Assembly: GCA_002411345.1 (NCBI GenBank)
Contig: DHSL01000065.1
Span: 75,141-139,140, forward strand
DNA: 64,000 nt
Source of the DNA: Bacteroidales bacterium UBA5287
Lineage (GTDB): Bacteria > Bacteroidota > Bacteroidia > Bacteroidales > Dysgonomonadaceae
Direction: 5' to 3'
Below are positions 45,077-53,308 of this stretch, one piece after another (positions within the stretch are counted from its first letter, which is position 1; each line of letters begins with the position of its first letter). A program made the position numbers and the translations under genes. Below the pieces are notes generated by a model that saw only the letters and a list, made by a program, of their open reading frames with translations, did not search any database and was not told the origin of the DNA.

Positions 45077-45235
45077 GAGGATATGAACAAAGTTTAAGTT
45101 AATTAATGTGAAAACAGGTTTGTTTTGTCCTGTGATAGTTTTATATACAATTCAATTTTTAATGTTGAATACTAAATATTGAACAATTAAAATTTAGTAA
45201 GTGACAAGTATCGTTATCAGATATCGTTATATTTT

Positions 45236-45793
45236 TTATTCTTCAAGTTTTCGAATGACATGAGCAGGATTTCCTGCGGCTAAGCTATTATCAGGAATAT
45301 TTTTTGTAACCACGCTACCAGCGCCAATAATCACATTATTTCCGATGTTTACACCCGGCAAAATTACTACATTCCCACCTATCCACACATCATCTCCAAT
45401 TATTATAGGAGATGATTTTTCTTGTCCCTCAGCCCTTTCTTTTCTATTAAATGAATGATTTGGAGTATAAATTCCCACGTTAGGTCCGACAAATACGTTA
45501 TTTCCAAAAGTTACTTTTGCCGAATCAAGAATAACAAGGTTGACATTCGCGAAAAAATTGTCGCCAACCGAAATGTTATACCCAAAATCGCATCGAAAAG
45601 GAGAGAGCACCTTTGGATTTTCACCCACTTTACCCAGAATTTTTTGCAGTAAATCATTACGTTCCTCCTCTTTGAAGGGAGCCATTTGATTATATTCGAA
45701 GCAAAGTTGAGCTGTTTTTCCAATAATTTCTACAATTTCTTTATCAGCCGAGTTGTAAAATAACCCGGCTGATATTTTATCTATCTCCTTCAT
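45236..45793 (-). CDS. Hexapeptide-repeat sugar O-acetyltransferase (maltose/galactoside acetyltransferase type)
   Basis: ATG 45793 (MKEIDKISAGLFYN) is preferred over the TTG at 45802 and gives 185 residues. The N-terminal Mac domain is followed by left-handed beta-helix repeats (VTFGNNVFVGPNVGIYTPN, IIIGDDVWIGGNVVILPGVNIGNNVIIGAGSVVTKNIP). The catalytic His is in YTPNHS. It transfers acetyl from acetyl-CoA to a sugar hydroxyl. Last gene of the mnmG-to-deoC run; the gap to deoC is 14 bp. Confidence 0.92.
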   Translation of the reverse strand: MKEIDKISAGLFYNSADKEIVEIIGKTAQLCFEYNQMAPFKEEERNDLLQKILGKVGENPKVLSPFRCDFGYNISVGDNFFANVNLVILDSAKVTFGNNVFVGPNVGIYTPNHSFNRKERAEGQEKSSPIIIGDDVWIGGNVVILPGVNIGNNVIIGAGSVVTKNIPDNSLAAGNPAHVIRKLEE

Positions 45794-45807
45794 GTACGAC
45801 AATAATT

Positions 45808-46674
45808 TTATTTTATAGCCTCTAACAGCTTGTCAGCCAGTCGGCTTGTTCCAACTCTAAACAATTCGTTATTACACCATTCTTTTCCCAGAATTTCTTT
45901 TACAAGTGTGTAATAATTAACCGCATCTTCGACAGTTGAAACTCCACCCGATACTTTAAATCCAACTTTTATCTCTGTTTTTTCGTAGAAAGCTTTTATT
46001 GCGTTGCACATAACATAAGCCGCTTCAATGGATGCACCCGGATATCCTTTTCCTGTAGATGTCTTCAAGAAATCTGCTCCCGAATATAGAGAAAGAATCG
46101 ATGCTTTATGAATCAATTCCGATGTTTTCAGCGCTCCCGTTTCCAAAATAACCTTTAATTTAGCCTCATGGCAGGCCTGTTTTATCTCCATTATTTCTTC
46201 GCACAACTCTTCATAATCCTCATTCAAAAACAGTCCCAGATTTAGCACGATATCAATTTCATCCGCTCCATCTGCTACTGCCAGAGCCGCTTCGGCAATT
46301 TTTACTTCGCTAAACGTCTGAGAGCTTGGGAATCCACCAGCTACACAAGCAATTTTTACATCAGCCGTAAGTGCTTCCTTCACTGTTTGTGCAAAATTTG
46401 GGTAAACACATATTGCCGCAACATTCTGAATATCAGGGTTTGATCCTTCTAAAGCATTCACATTTTCGACAAATTGCCAAATATGTTCACGCGTATCCGT
46501 TGAGTTTAGCGTTGTAAGATCGATGCAAGAATAAAGTTTTTCATAAACCTCCTGATTATCATTTTCTTCAAAATGTTCTTTAATGATCAAAGACGCCTGT
46601 TTGTTCACTTGTTCATCCGTAAATTTAAACGGATGATTTTTTAATGCAGTTAGATATTTTGATGTTGTATTCAT
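45808..46674 (-). CDS. deoC: Deoxyribose-phosphate aldolase
   Basis: Splits 2-deoxyribose 5-phosphate into glyceraldehyde 3-phosphate and acetaldehyde. The class I aldolase barrel shows the Schiff-base Lys204 in DFLKTSTGKG, and the helper residues fit ADEIDIVLNLG and KVSGGVST. The 288-residue length with an N-terminal extension is normal for Bacteroidales DeoC. It follows the mazG-like gene by 5 bp. Confidence 0.95.
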   Translation of the reverse strand: MNTTSKYLTALKNHPFKFTDEQVNKQASLIIKEHFEENDNQEVYEKLYSCIDLTTLNSTDTREHIWQFVENVNALEGSNPDIQNVAAICVYPNFAQTVKEALTADVKIACVAGGFPSSQTFSEVKIAEAALAVADGADEIDIVLNLGLFLNEDYEELCEEIMEIKQACHEAKLKVILETGALKTSELIHKASILSLYSGADFLKTSTGKGYPGASIEAAYVMCNAIKAFYEKTEIKVGFKVSGGVSTVEDAVNYYTLVKEILGKEWCNNELFRVGTSRLADKLLEAIK

Positions 46675-46679
46675 ATTAT

Positions 46680-47012
46680 TTATATTGATGTTAATTTTTT
46701 GTTATTCAAATGTCTAGATGAGTCTCTTGTCGTTTTTTTTTCGATATTTTTCTGCATTGCCGCTTCTAAATCCACTCCTGTTTGATTTGCTAAGCAGATC
46801 AATACCCATAAAATATCAGCCATTTCATCCCCCAAGTCTTTATTTTTTTCGTCCTCTTTAAACGACTGATCGCCATATTTTCTTGCCATTATTCTTGCCA
46901 GTTCACCAACCTCTTCGGTCAGACAAGCCATGTTTGTAAGTTCGCTAAAATAGCGTACCCCATATTTTTTTATCCAATTATCTACCTGAATTTGTAGTTC
47001 ATTAATTGTCAT
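46680..47012 (-). CDS. MazG-like nucleotide pyrophosphohydrolase
   Basis: 110 residues, single MazG domain. The metal-binding carboxylates are in LTEEVGELARI and the later LGDEMADILWVLICLAN. Such enzymes clear non-canonical or excess nucleoside triphosphates. Its position between dtd (1-bp gap) and deoC (5-bp gap) suggests a house-cleaning unit. Substrate not known. Confidence 0.92.
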   Translation of the reverse strand: MTINELQIQVDNWIKKYGVRYFSELTNMACLTEEVGELARIMARKYGDQSFKEDEKNKDLGDEMADILWVLICLANQTGVDLEAAMQKNIEKKTTRDSSRHLNNKKLTSI

Positions 47013-47013
47013 A

Positions 47014-47469
47014 TCAGTAGTTTTTATTTTTTGAATCGATCCAGATCGTTACCGGTCCGTTGTTAATCAACGACACCTTCATATCAGCACCAAACTCACC
47101 TGTTTTGACCGCTTTATTAAACACATGAATCATTTTTTCGATAAATTTGACATACAATTCAGTGGATATTTCCGGTTTTGCTGCTTTTATATATGAAGGA
47201 CGATTTCCTTTTCTGGTGTTAGCATGCAGTGTAAATTGTGAAACAATCAAGATGTCCCCATCAATTTCTTTTACCGATTTATTCATTACTCCATTTTCGT
47301 CATCAAAAATACGTAGATTAGTGATTTTGTTGCAGAGATATTCTACATCATCTTCATCATCCTCGTTTTCTATTCCTACAAAGATAAGTAAACCTTTATC
47401 GATTCTACTTTTTTCAATTTTATCAATTATCACAGACGCTTCATTTACGCGCTGAATTAGAACTCGCAT
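47014..47469 (-). CDS. dtd: D-aminoacyl-tRNA deacylase
   Basis: Removes D-amino acids (and glycine from tRNA-Ala) from tRNA. The 151-residue length is standard. Signatures are MRVLIQRVNEASV at the start, SQFTLHANTRKGNRPSY (SQFTL box) and the cross-subunit NNGPVTIWID (Gly-cisPro). Encoded 2 bp after uvrC. Confidence 0.96.
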   Translation of the reverse strand: MRVLIQRVNEASVIIDKIEKSRIDKGLLIFVGIENEDDEDDVEYLCNKITNLRIFDDENGVMNKSVKEIDGDILIVSQFTLHANTRKGNRPSYIKAAKPEISTELYVKFIEKMIHVFNKAVKTGEFGADMKVSLINNGPVTIWIDSKNKNY

Positions 47470-47471
47470 AT

Positions 47472-49268
47472 TTATTTATTTTCTTTAAAGTAGTCAATGA
47501 GCATTTGCCCTTTACTTTTTCCTATTTGTTCAATAATTTCTTCCGGAGTCGCCTCTTTAATTCTTTTCACACTTTTGAAGTGGGCGAGGAGTATTTTTTT
47601 TGTTTGTGGTCCGATACCCTTAATTTGATCAAGTTCAGATTTTGTTTGCGCCTTACTTCTTTTCTTTCTATGAAATGTAATTCCAAATCGATGCGCTTCA
47701 TCTCTTAGCTGTTGTATCAATTTTAAAGTCTCAGAATTTTTATCGAGATAGAGTGGGACAGAGTCATCAGGGAAATATATTTCCTCTAATCGTTTCGCAA
47801 TGCCAATAATGGCTATTTTCCCGTATAGTCCAATTTTCTGAAGCGAATTCACTGCAGCGTTTAATTGTCCTTTACCGCCGTCAATTACAATCAGTTGCGG
47901 CAGATTTTGGTCTTCGTTAAGTGCTCGAGAGTAGCGTCTAAAAATTATTTCGCGCATTGATGCGTAATCATCGGGTCCCTCGACGGTTTTAATATTGAAA
48001 TGTCGATAGTCTTTTTTTGACGGCTTCGCTTTTTTAAAAACCACACATGATGCAACAGGATTTGTTCCCTGAATATTTGAATTATCGAAACATTCAATTT
48101 GGACAGGTAGTTCTTTAAGTTGTAAATCTTTTTGTACCGTTTTGAGAATCCTTGTAGACCTTTGTTCAGGATTTAGCATTTCGGCTTTTTTCAATTTATC
48201 GAGTTTGTATTGTTTTACATTCTTTTCCGATAATTCAAGTAATTGTTTTTTATCTCCCCTTTGTGGAATTGTGAAAGTCACATCATTCAGAGTCATATCC
48301 GGGATGAAAGGCACAATAATTTCTTTTGATTTACTTTCGAATCGTTGTCTCATTTCTATTATTCCCAAACAGAGTAGTTCATCTTTCGATTCATCGAGTT
48401 TCTTTTTATATTCAAACGTATAAGCCTGATTAATACCACCATTCACAACATGAAGATAGTTAATATATGCCGCATTTTCATCTTCAGCAATATTAAATAC
48501 ATCTATATTGTAATTGATATTAGTTATAACCTGTGATTTTTCTCTAAAAGTCTGAATTAGCAAGTATTTTTCTTTCAGTTGTTGTGCCTCTTCGAACTTC
48601 AGTTCCTCTGCGAATTTCTGCATTCTTTCCATCACCTGTTTCTCAATCAAGCCAACATTTCCCTTTAATATCTCATTTATTTCCGCGATATTTTCGTTAT
48701 AATCTTGCAGAGATTGCAATCCTTCGCAAGGTCCGTTGCATCTTTTTATATGATATTCAAGACAAACTTTGAATTTTTGTGCCGCAATATTTTCTGGTGT
48801 AAGATTGAGGTTACAAGTCCTTAATTTATAGACTTTTCGGAACATTTCAAGAATAGCCCTTACTGACATAACGGAAGTATATGGTCCAAAGTATCTTGAA
48901 CCATCTTTAATTATTCTTCTTGTTTGGAAAACTCTTGGGAAATATTCCTTTTTTACAACTATAGAGGGGTATGTTTTATCGTCTTTTAGAAGAACATTAT
49001 ATCGTGGTTTCAGCTCTTTTATCAGATTATTTTCCAGTAGGAGTGTATCTTCTTCGGAGTTTACGACAATATATTTTATCTTTCTAATATTTCTAACAAG
49101 AATTCTTGTCTTTGGACTATCATGTGTTTTATTAAAATACGAAGATACCCTCCGTTTAAGATTTTTAGCCTTTCCAACATAGATTACTTTTCCAGTTTCA
49201 TTTAAAAACTGGTAACAACCTGGGTTTTCGGGGATAAATTTGAGTGTATCTCGTATTTCCTGTGTCAT
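47472..49268 (-). CDS. uvrC: Excinuclease ABC subunit C
   Basis: Makes both incisions in nucleotide-excision repair. Order of parts: GIY-YIG nuclease (about 12-95, GCYQFLNETGKVIYVGKAKNLKRRVSSYF), a Cys-rich stretch (CNLNLTPENI...CLEYHIKRCNGPC), a UVR UvrB-binding motif (about 200-240), an RNase H-like nuclease (ECFDNSNIQGTNPVASCVVF, VIDGGKGQLNAA) and C-terminal HhH (IKGIGPQTKKILLAHFKS). 598 residues, normal. It is 15 bp after apt. Confidence 0.97.
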   Translation of the reverse strand: MTQEIRDTLKFIPENPGCYQFLNETGKVIYVGKAKNLKRRVSSYFNKTHDSPKTRILVRNIRKIKYIVVNSEEDTLLLENNLIKELKPRYNVLLKDDKTYPSIVVKKEYFPRVFQTRRIIKDGSRYFGPYTSVMSVRAILEMFRKVYKLRTCNLNLTPENIAAQKFKVCLEYHIKRCNGPCEGLQSLQDYNENIAEINEILKGNVGLIEKQVMERMQKFAEELKFEEAQQLKEKYLLIQTFREKSQVITNINYNIDVFNIAEDENAAYINYLHVVNGGINQAYTFEYKKKLDESKDELLCLGIIEMRQRFESKSKEIIVPFIPDMTLNDVTFTIPQRGDKKQLLELSEKNVKQYKLDKLKKAEMLNPEQRSTRILKTVQKDLQLKELPVQIECFDNSNIQGTNPVASCVVFKKAKPSKKDYRHFNIKTVEGPDDYASMREIIFRRYSRALNEDQNLPQLIVIDGGKGQLNAAVNSLQKIGLYGKIAIIGIAKRLEEIYFPDDSVPLYLDKNSETLKLIQQLRDEAHRFGITFHRKKRSKAQTKSELDQIKGIGPQTKKILLAHFKSVKRIKEATPEEIIEQIGKSKGQMLIDYFKENK

Positions 49269-49283
49269 TTTAAGGTAAAATGA

Positions 49284-49814
49284 TTAATTATCGAATTGCA
49301 ATAAAGTGTCAATTTCCACATCAGCGTTAAAATGTTCTCTTCCTTTGAGGTCCACTAATTCGATCAGAAAGTTGATATATATTTTCTTTACGCCAATTTT
49401 TTTAACAAGATTATAAGCTGCCAGCATTGTTCCACCAGTCGCCAATAGATCGTCATGAAGCAGTACGACATCATTTTCAGAAAGCGAATCGGAGTGTATT
49501 TGTATAACATCTTCTCCGTATTCTTTTGTATATTTTTCTTCAATAATATCATAAGGTAATTTTCCTTCTTTACGAATAGGAACAAAGCCCGCATTTAGCT
49601 TGATTGCAACTGCCGGTCCCATAAAGAATCCTCTTGATTCTATTCCCACGACCTTCGTTATTCCTTTATCTTTGAATCTGTCATAGATAATTTCAGACAT
49701 TTCTTTTAGATTCTCCGGAGATTGGAATAGGGGAGTAATGTCTTTAAATTGTATCCCGTCGATAGGGAAATCAGGTATATTTCTAACTGCTTTTGTTAAT
49801 GATTCTATGCTCAT
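49284..49814 (-). CDS. apt: Adenine phosphoribosyltransferase
   Basis: Salvages adenine with PRPP to AMP. At 176 residues it has FPIDGIQFKDITPLF near the start, VGIESRGFFMGPAVA, and the PRPP loop VVLLHDDLLATGGTM. Between it and mnmG lies a 53-bp gap that contains the parS site. Confidence 0.96.
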   Translation of the reverse strand: MSIESLTKAVRNIPDFPIDGIQFKDITPLFQSPENLKEMSEIIYDRFKDKGITKVVGIESRGFFMGPAVAIKLNAGFVPIRKEGKLPYDIIEEKYTKEYGEDVIQIHSDSLSENDVVLLHDDLLATGGTMLAAYNLVKKIGVKKIYINFLIELVDLKGREHFNADVEIDTLLQFDN

Positions 49815-49843
49815 TTTGATTATATATTTAGTTATTTGTAGAA

Positions 49844-49859
49844 TGTTTCACGTGGAACA
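49844..49859. other. parS centromere site (ParB binding), perfect 16-mer
   Basis: TGTTTCACGTGGAACA; its reverse complement is TGTTCCACGTGAAACA, identical to the well-known Bacillus parS and to the broadly conserved bacterial consensus. It lies between mnmG and apt. ParA/ParB genes are not in the window. Confidence 0.9.
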
Positions 49860-49867
49860 TTTGTTTG

Positions 49868-51742
49868 TTATCTTCCTAATAGAATGAGTAATACTGAAAT
49901 ATCATTTGGAGAAACTCCTGGAATTCGGCTTGCTTGTGCGATTGTTTCAGGGTTAATGCTAGAGAGTTTTTGTCGCGCCTCGGTAGATAGAGATTGAATT
50001 TCCTGATAATTAAATTTATCTTTAATTCTAATATCTTCCAATCGAGTTATTTTGTCGGCCATCATCTTTTCTCTTTTGATATACCCATCGTATTTTATCA
50101 TTATATCAGCCGATTCAATAACCTCTTCTTTTCTATCCTTTATATTGTCCAGTTCCTCTTTTAGTGCAGAAACCCCATTTGCCATTGACAATATATCTAA
50201 TTGCGGTCTATTAATGAGATCAATTAGTTTGACCCCTCTATTTAGTTTAGAAGTCCCCATTTTCTCCAAAAATGGGTTTATTTTATCCGCTTTAATTGAA
50301 AAGTTAGAGACAAAGTTGATAAGTCTGTTTACCTCTTCTTCTTTCTTTTGCAGTAATTCTAGTCTATAAGCCGTAGCCAGTCCCAGATCGTAGCTACGTT
50401 TAGTCAATCGTTCATCGGCATTATCCTGTCGCAGAAGTATTCTGTATTCCGCTCTAGAAGTAAACATTCTATACGGCTCGTCAACTCCTTTTGTGATTAA
50501 ATCGTCTATTAAAACCCCGATGTAAGCCTCGTCCCTATGTAGAACAAAAGGATTTCCACCATGGCAATTAATATGCGCATTGATTCCGGCGATCAATCCC
50601 TGTCCAGCCGCCTCTTCGTAGCCCGTTGTACCATTGATTTGTCCAGCGAAAAACAAATTCTTTATATGTTTTGTCTCGAGTGAATTAGTCAGTTGCGTAG
50701 GATCAAAAAAATCATACTCAATTGCATATCCAGGTCTGAAAATATGTACATTTTTGAATGCCGGAACCAGTTGTAAAGCTTTTAATTGGGTCTGCAAGGG
50801 TAGGGACGATGAGAAGCCATTTAGGTAATACTCATTTGTAGTTTCCCCTTCAGGTTCCAAGAACAGTTGGTGACTTGTTTTATCGGCAAAAGTCACAATT
50901 TTTGTTTCTATGCTTGGGCAATAACGCGGTCCAATACTTTTTATCTGGCCGTTGTAGAGTGGGGAATCATCGAGCCCCTCTCTTAGCGCATTGTGCACTT
51001 CTTCAGAAGTATTAGCAATCCAGCAACTGCGTTGTTTCAGTTCACTTTTAATTTCAGCCAGGTATGAAAATTTATGGAAATCCACATCACCCTTTTGTTC
51101 TTCCAGCAATGAGAAATCCACGCTTCTTCCGTCAATTCTAACAGGCGTTCCCGTCTTCATTCGATCACTTTTGAATCCCGCGTCAACCAGTTGTTCTGTT
51201 ATGCCAAACGAAGCAGGTTCAGAGACACGACCACCGCCAATTTGAACTTTACCAATATGAATTAATCCATTGAGGAAAGTCCCGTTAGTCAGCACCACAC
51301 ATTTTGCGTTAAATTGAACCCCCATGCGTGTTTTTACTCCCGTTACTGTTCCGTATTTTAGGATTAGTTCTGTGACAGTATCCTGCCACATATATAAGTT
51401 TGGAGTATTTTCTATTGTATTTCGCCAGGCAGATATAAATTTAATCCTGTCGCTTTGTACTCTGGGGCTCCACATAGCAGGACCTTTTGAGCGATTGAGC
51501 ATTCTGAATTGTATTGCTGTTTTGTCGCTCACAATACCCATTTGTCCTCCCAGTGCATCTATTTCTCTAACAATCTGACCTTTGGCAATACCGCCAACAG
51601 CCGGGTTACAACTCATTTGTGCGATTTTGTTCATATCCATTGTTATCAGCAATGTTTTTGATCCCAAATTCGCTGCAGCAGTTGCTGCTTCACAACCGGC
51701 ATGGCCAGCTCCGACAACTATTATATCGTAATTATTTACCAT
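49868..51742 (-). CDS. mnmG: tRNA uridine-5-carboxymethylaminomethyl modification enzyme (GidA)
   Basis: With MnmE it installs cmnm5 at U34 of some tRNAs. The 624-residue FAD protein begins YDIIVVGAGHAGCEAATAAA (FAD-binding, 7-26), with GIAKGQIVREIDALGGQMG, signature GPRYCPSIETKI, GQINGTTGYEEAAGQGLIAG and the C-terminal helical MnmE/tRNA-binding region. Mid-operon with apt, uvrC, dtd downstream. mnmG next to a parS recalls the origin-proximal gidA-parAB arrangement of many bacteria. Confidence 0.97.
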   Translation of the reverse strand: MVNNYDIIVVGAGHAGCEAATAAANLGSKTLLITMDMNKIAQMSCNPAVGGIAKGQIVREIDALGGQMGIVSDKTAIQFRMLNRSKGPAMWSPRVQSDRIKFISAWRNTIENTPNLYMWQDTVTELILKYGTVTGVKTRMGVQFNAKCVVLTNGTFLNGLIHIGKVQIGGGRVSEPASFGITEQLVDAGFKSDRMKTGTPVRIDGRSVDFSLLEEQKGDVDFHKFSYLAEIKSELKQRSCWIANTSEEVHNALREGLDDSPLYNGQIKSIGPRYCPSIETKIVTFADKTSHQLFLEPEGETTNEYYLNGFSSSLPLQTQLKALQLVPAFKNVHIFRPGYAIEYDFFDPTQLTNSLETKHIKNLFFAGQINGTTGYEEAAGQGLIAGINAHINCHGGNPFVLHRDEAYIGVLIDDLITKGVDEPYRMFTSRAEYRILLRQDNADERLTKRSYDLGLATAYRLELLQKKEEEVNRLINFVSNFSIKADKINPFLEKMGTSKLNRGVKLIDLINRPQLDILSMANGVSALKEELDNIKDRKEEVIESADIMIKYDGYIKREKMMADKITRLEDIRIKDKFNYQEIQSLSTEARQKLSSINPETIAQASRIPGVSPNDISVLLILLGR

Positions 51743-51761
51743 CTATTTGAAACTTAACCCA

Positions 51762-51769
51762 CAAAGATA
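51762..51769 (-). promoter_or_regulatory. -7 box of the mnmG operon
   Basis: Minus-strand TATCTTTG, 20 bp before the mnmG ATG. Confidence 0.55.
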
Positions 51770-51830
51770 CAAAAAAGTAGAATAAGGCAGTTAAATAGAT
51801 GTACTAATGGACTATCAGTAAATTTTATAT

Positions 51831-52784
51831 TTAGTCTTTGAGTGTTAATTTCAAGTATACCGGCAAGTGATCACTATATCCTCCCGTGTATTTTTTACTG
51901 TAAGTTCTATCAGGTTTTGTTTCTCCATTTTTGTTTATATATAGCAGATATTTTGGATTGAATATATCAGCATCTTGTGGAGTGCAAAATGTTTTATCGT
52001 GTGAAAGTAAATTACCAGTCACAAGAAATTGGTCGAAAAGCAGCCAACCTTTGTGGTAAGTAGTTCCCAATCCTTTTTGATATCTTGGGTATAACAAGTT
52101 ATAGAGTTTATTTGGATTAGGATTTTCAAATGTTTTCTGAGCATTTAGAATTTCGTCAATTCCGTTATTATCGGGTGTATCATTGAAATCCCCTGTGACA
52201 ATTATTTTTGCATCAGCATCTTTTTCCATTACCTTTAGTATTTCGTTCCTCAGTTCGCTTGCTACAAAATACCTTCTTCTTTCTGTTTCATCCGTACCAC
52301 CTCTTCTTGAAGGGAAATGAACAATAAAGAAATGCAGGACATCATCATTTTTCAGTCCACCTTTCACGTACAGGATATCTCTTGTTCTATCTTCGATGCC
52401 AGGAAGTTGTATTTTAATCGGGTGCGTGTCGATTATCTTGAAAGTGTCTGTGTTATAGATCATTGCCACATCTGATCCTCGTTCATCAGGGCTATCAAAA
52501 TGTATAAAGCTGTAGCGAGGATTTTGATTTTTTCTTAGTTCGTTAATCAGAGCCATCATTACATCTTTATTCTCTACTTCAGCTAATCCTATAATATCGG
52601 GAAATCCCGGACTAACAATATCTTCAATTACCTTTGCTAATTTTGCTGTTTTATCATTGAATCGTTCTTGTGTCCAGTTTCTGAATCCCTTAGGAGTATA
52701 TTCATCATCCAATATTTCCGGATCATCAATGGTGTCATAATAGTTTTCCGTATTATAGAACATTATAGAGAAAGTCCCTGTCAT
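51831..52784 (-). CDS. Endonuclease/exonuclease/phosphatase family protein
   Basis: 317 residues with the EEP fold: SIMFYNTENYYDT (metal Asn), IIGLAEVENKDVM (catalytic Glu), VHFPSRRGG, VTGDFNDTPDNNGI and the terminal GGYSDHLPVYLKL (Asp-His). No signal peptide is obvious, so it is probably cytoplasmic. DNase, phosphodiesterase or phosphatase activity cannot be told apart from the sequence. It has its own promoter within the ybeY gap. Confidence 0.9.
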   Translation of the reverse strand: MTGTFSIMFYNTENYYDTIDDPEILDDEYTPKGFRNWTQERFNDKTAKLAKVIEDIVSPGFPDIIGLAEVENKDVMMALINELRKNQNPRYSFIHFDSPDERGSDVAMIYNTDTFKIIDTHPIKIQLPGIEDRTRDILYVKGGLKNDDVLHFFIVHFPSRRGGTDETERRRYFVASELRNEILKVMEKDADAKIIVTGDFNDTPDNNGIDEILNAQKTFENPNPNKLYNLLYPRYQKGLGTTYHKGWLLFDQFLVTGNLLSHDKTFCTPQDADIFNPKYLLYINKNGETKPDRTYSKKYTGGYSDHLPVYLKLTLKD

Positions 52785-52820
52785 TCAGATATATAAGTTT
52801 AGTTATCCTTTTGTAGATTA

Positions 52821-52848
52821 CAAATGTATATTAATTTTCTTTTGTCAA
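52821..52848 (-). promoter_or_regulatory. Promoter of the EEP gene
   Basis: Minus-strand TACATTTG (52828-52821) with TTG (52848-52846) 17 bp upstream; it overlaps the end of ybeY. Confidence 0.45.
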
Positions 52849-53271
52849 TTGATTATTAAGCAATTGCAAAGCTTTATCTTCTTCTTCCCTCATTATTTCT
52901 TCTTCTTCTTCGCTTTTATCATCGATTCCACATAGATGCAGAACCCCATGTATAATAACTCTGTGAAGTTCTTCATCGTATTGAGTATTATACTTTTGTG
53001 AATTTGAAAGCACTGTATCCAGGCTAATAAATATATCACCAGAAATGAATTCCTCTTCTGAATAATCAAAGGTTATAATATCCGTATAGAAATCATGTTC
53101 AAGATATTGACGGTTTATATTGATTATCTTTTCATCATCGCAAAAGATATACGATATTTCTGTTACCTTTTTATTGTGTTTCCCAGCCACCTGTTTAATC
53201 CAGTTAGACGTTTCGCGTCTTTTTAAATTCTTTGGGAAAGTCACATTATCTGTAAGAAAATTGATTGCCAT
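52831..53271 (-). CDS. ybeY: Endoribonuclease YbeY
   Basis: The start is taken at ATG 53271 (MAINFLTDNVTF), where the family begins; the longer frame to 53316 would overlap spmAB. About 146 residues. YbeY matures 16S rRNA ends and polices ribosomes. The metal motif is HGVLHLCGIDD: the first two zinc His are there, but the third position of H-x3-H-x5-H is Asp. From memory, related Bacteroidota proteins also read D here, so it is probably a lineage trait. Confidence 0.93.
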   Translation of the reverse strand: MAINFLTDNVTFPKNLKRRETSNWIKQVAGKHNKKVTEISYIFCDDEKIININRQYLEHDFYTDIITFDYSEEEFISGDIFISLDTVLSNSQKYNTQYDEELHRVIIHGVLHLCGIDDKSEEEEEIMREEEDKALQLLNNQLTKEN

Positions 53272-53308
53272 ATCTATAAGTTTATTAGTTAATAAAACGC
53301 TGATTAAA

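Noticed and set aside
44896..45090. 64-codon minus-strand frame across repeat array 2
   Set aside because: The sequence is an 11-bp repeat, which would shift frame every unit; the frame is open by composition only.
51831..52784. DNase or exonuclease III naming for the EEP protein
   Set aside because: The fold motifs are shared by phosphatases and nucleases; no feature decides the substrate.
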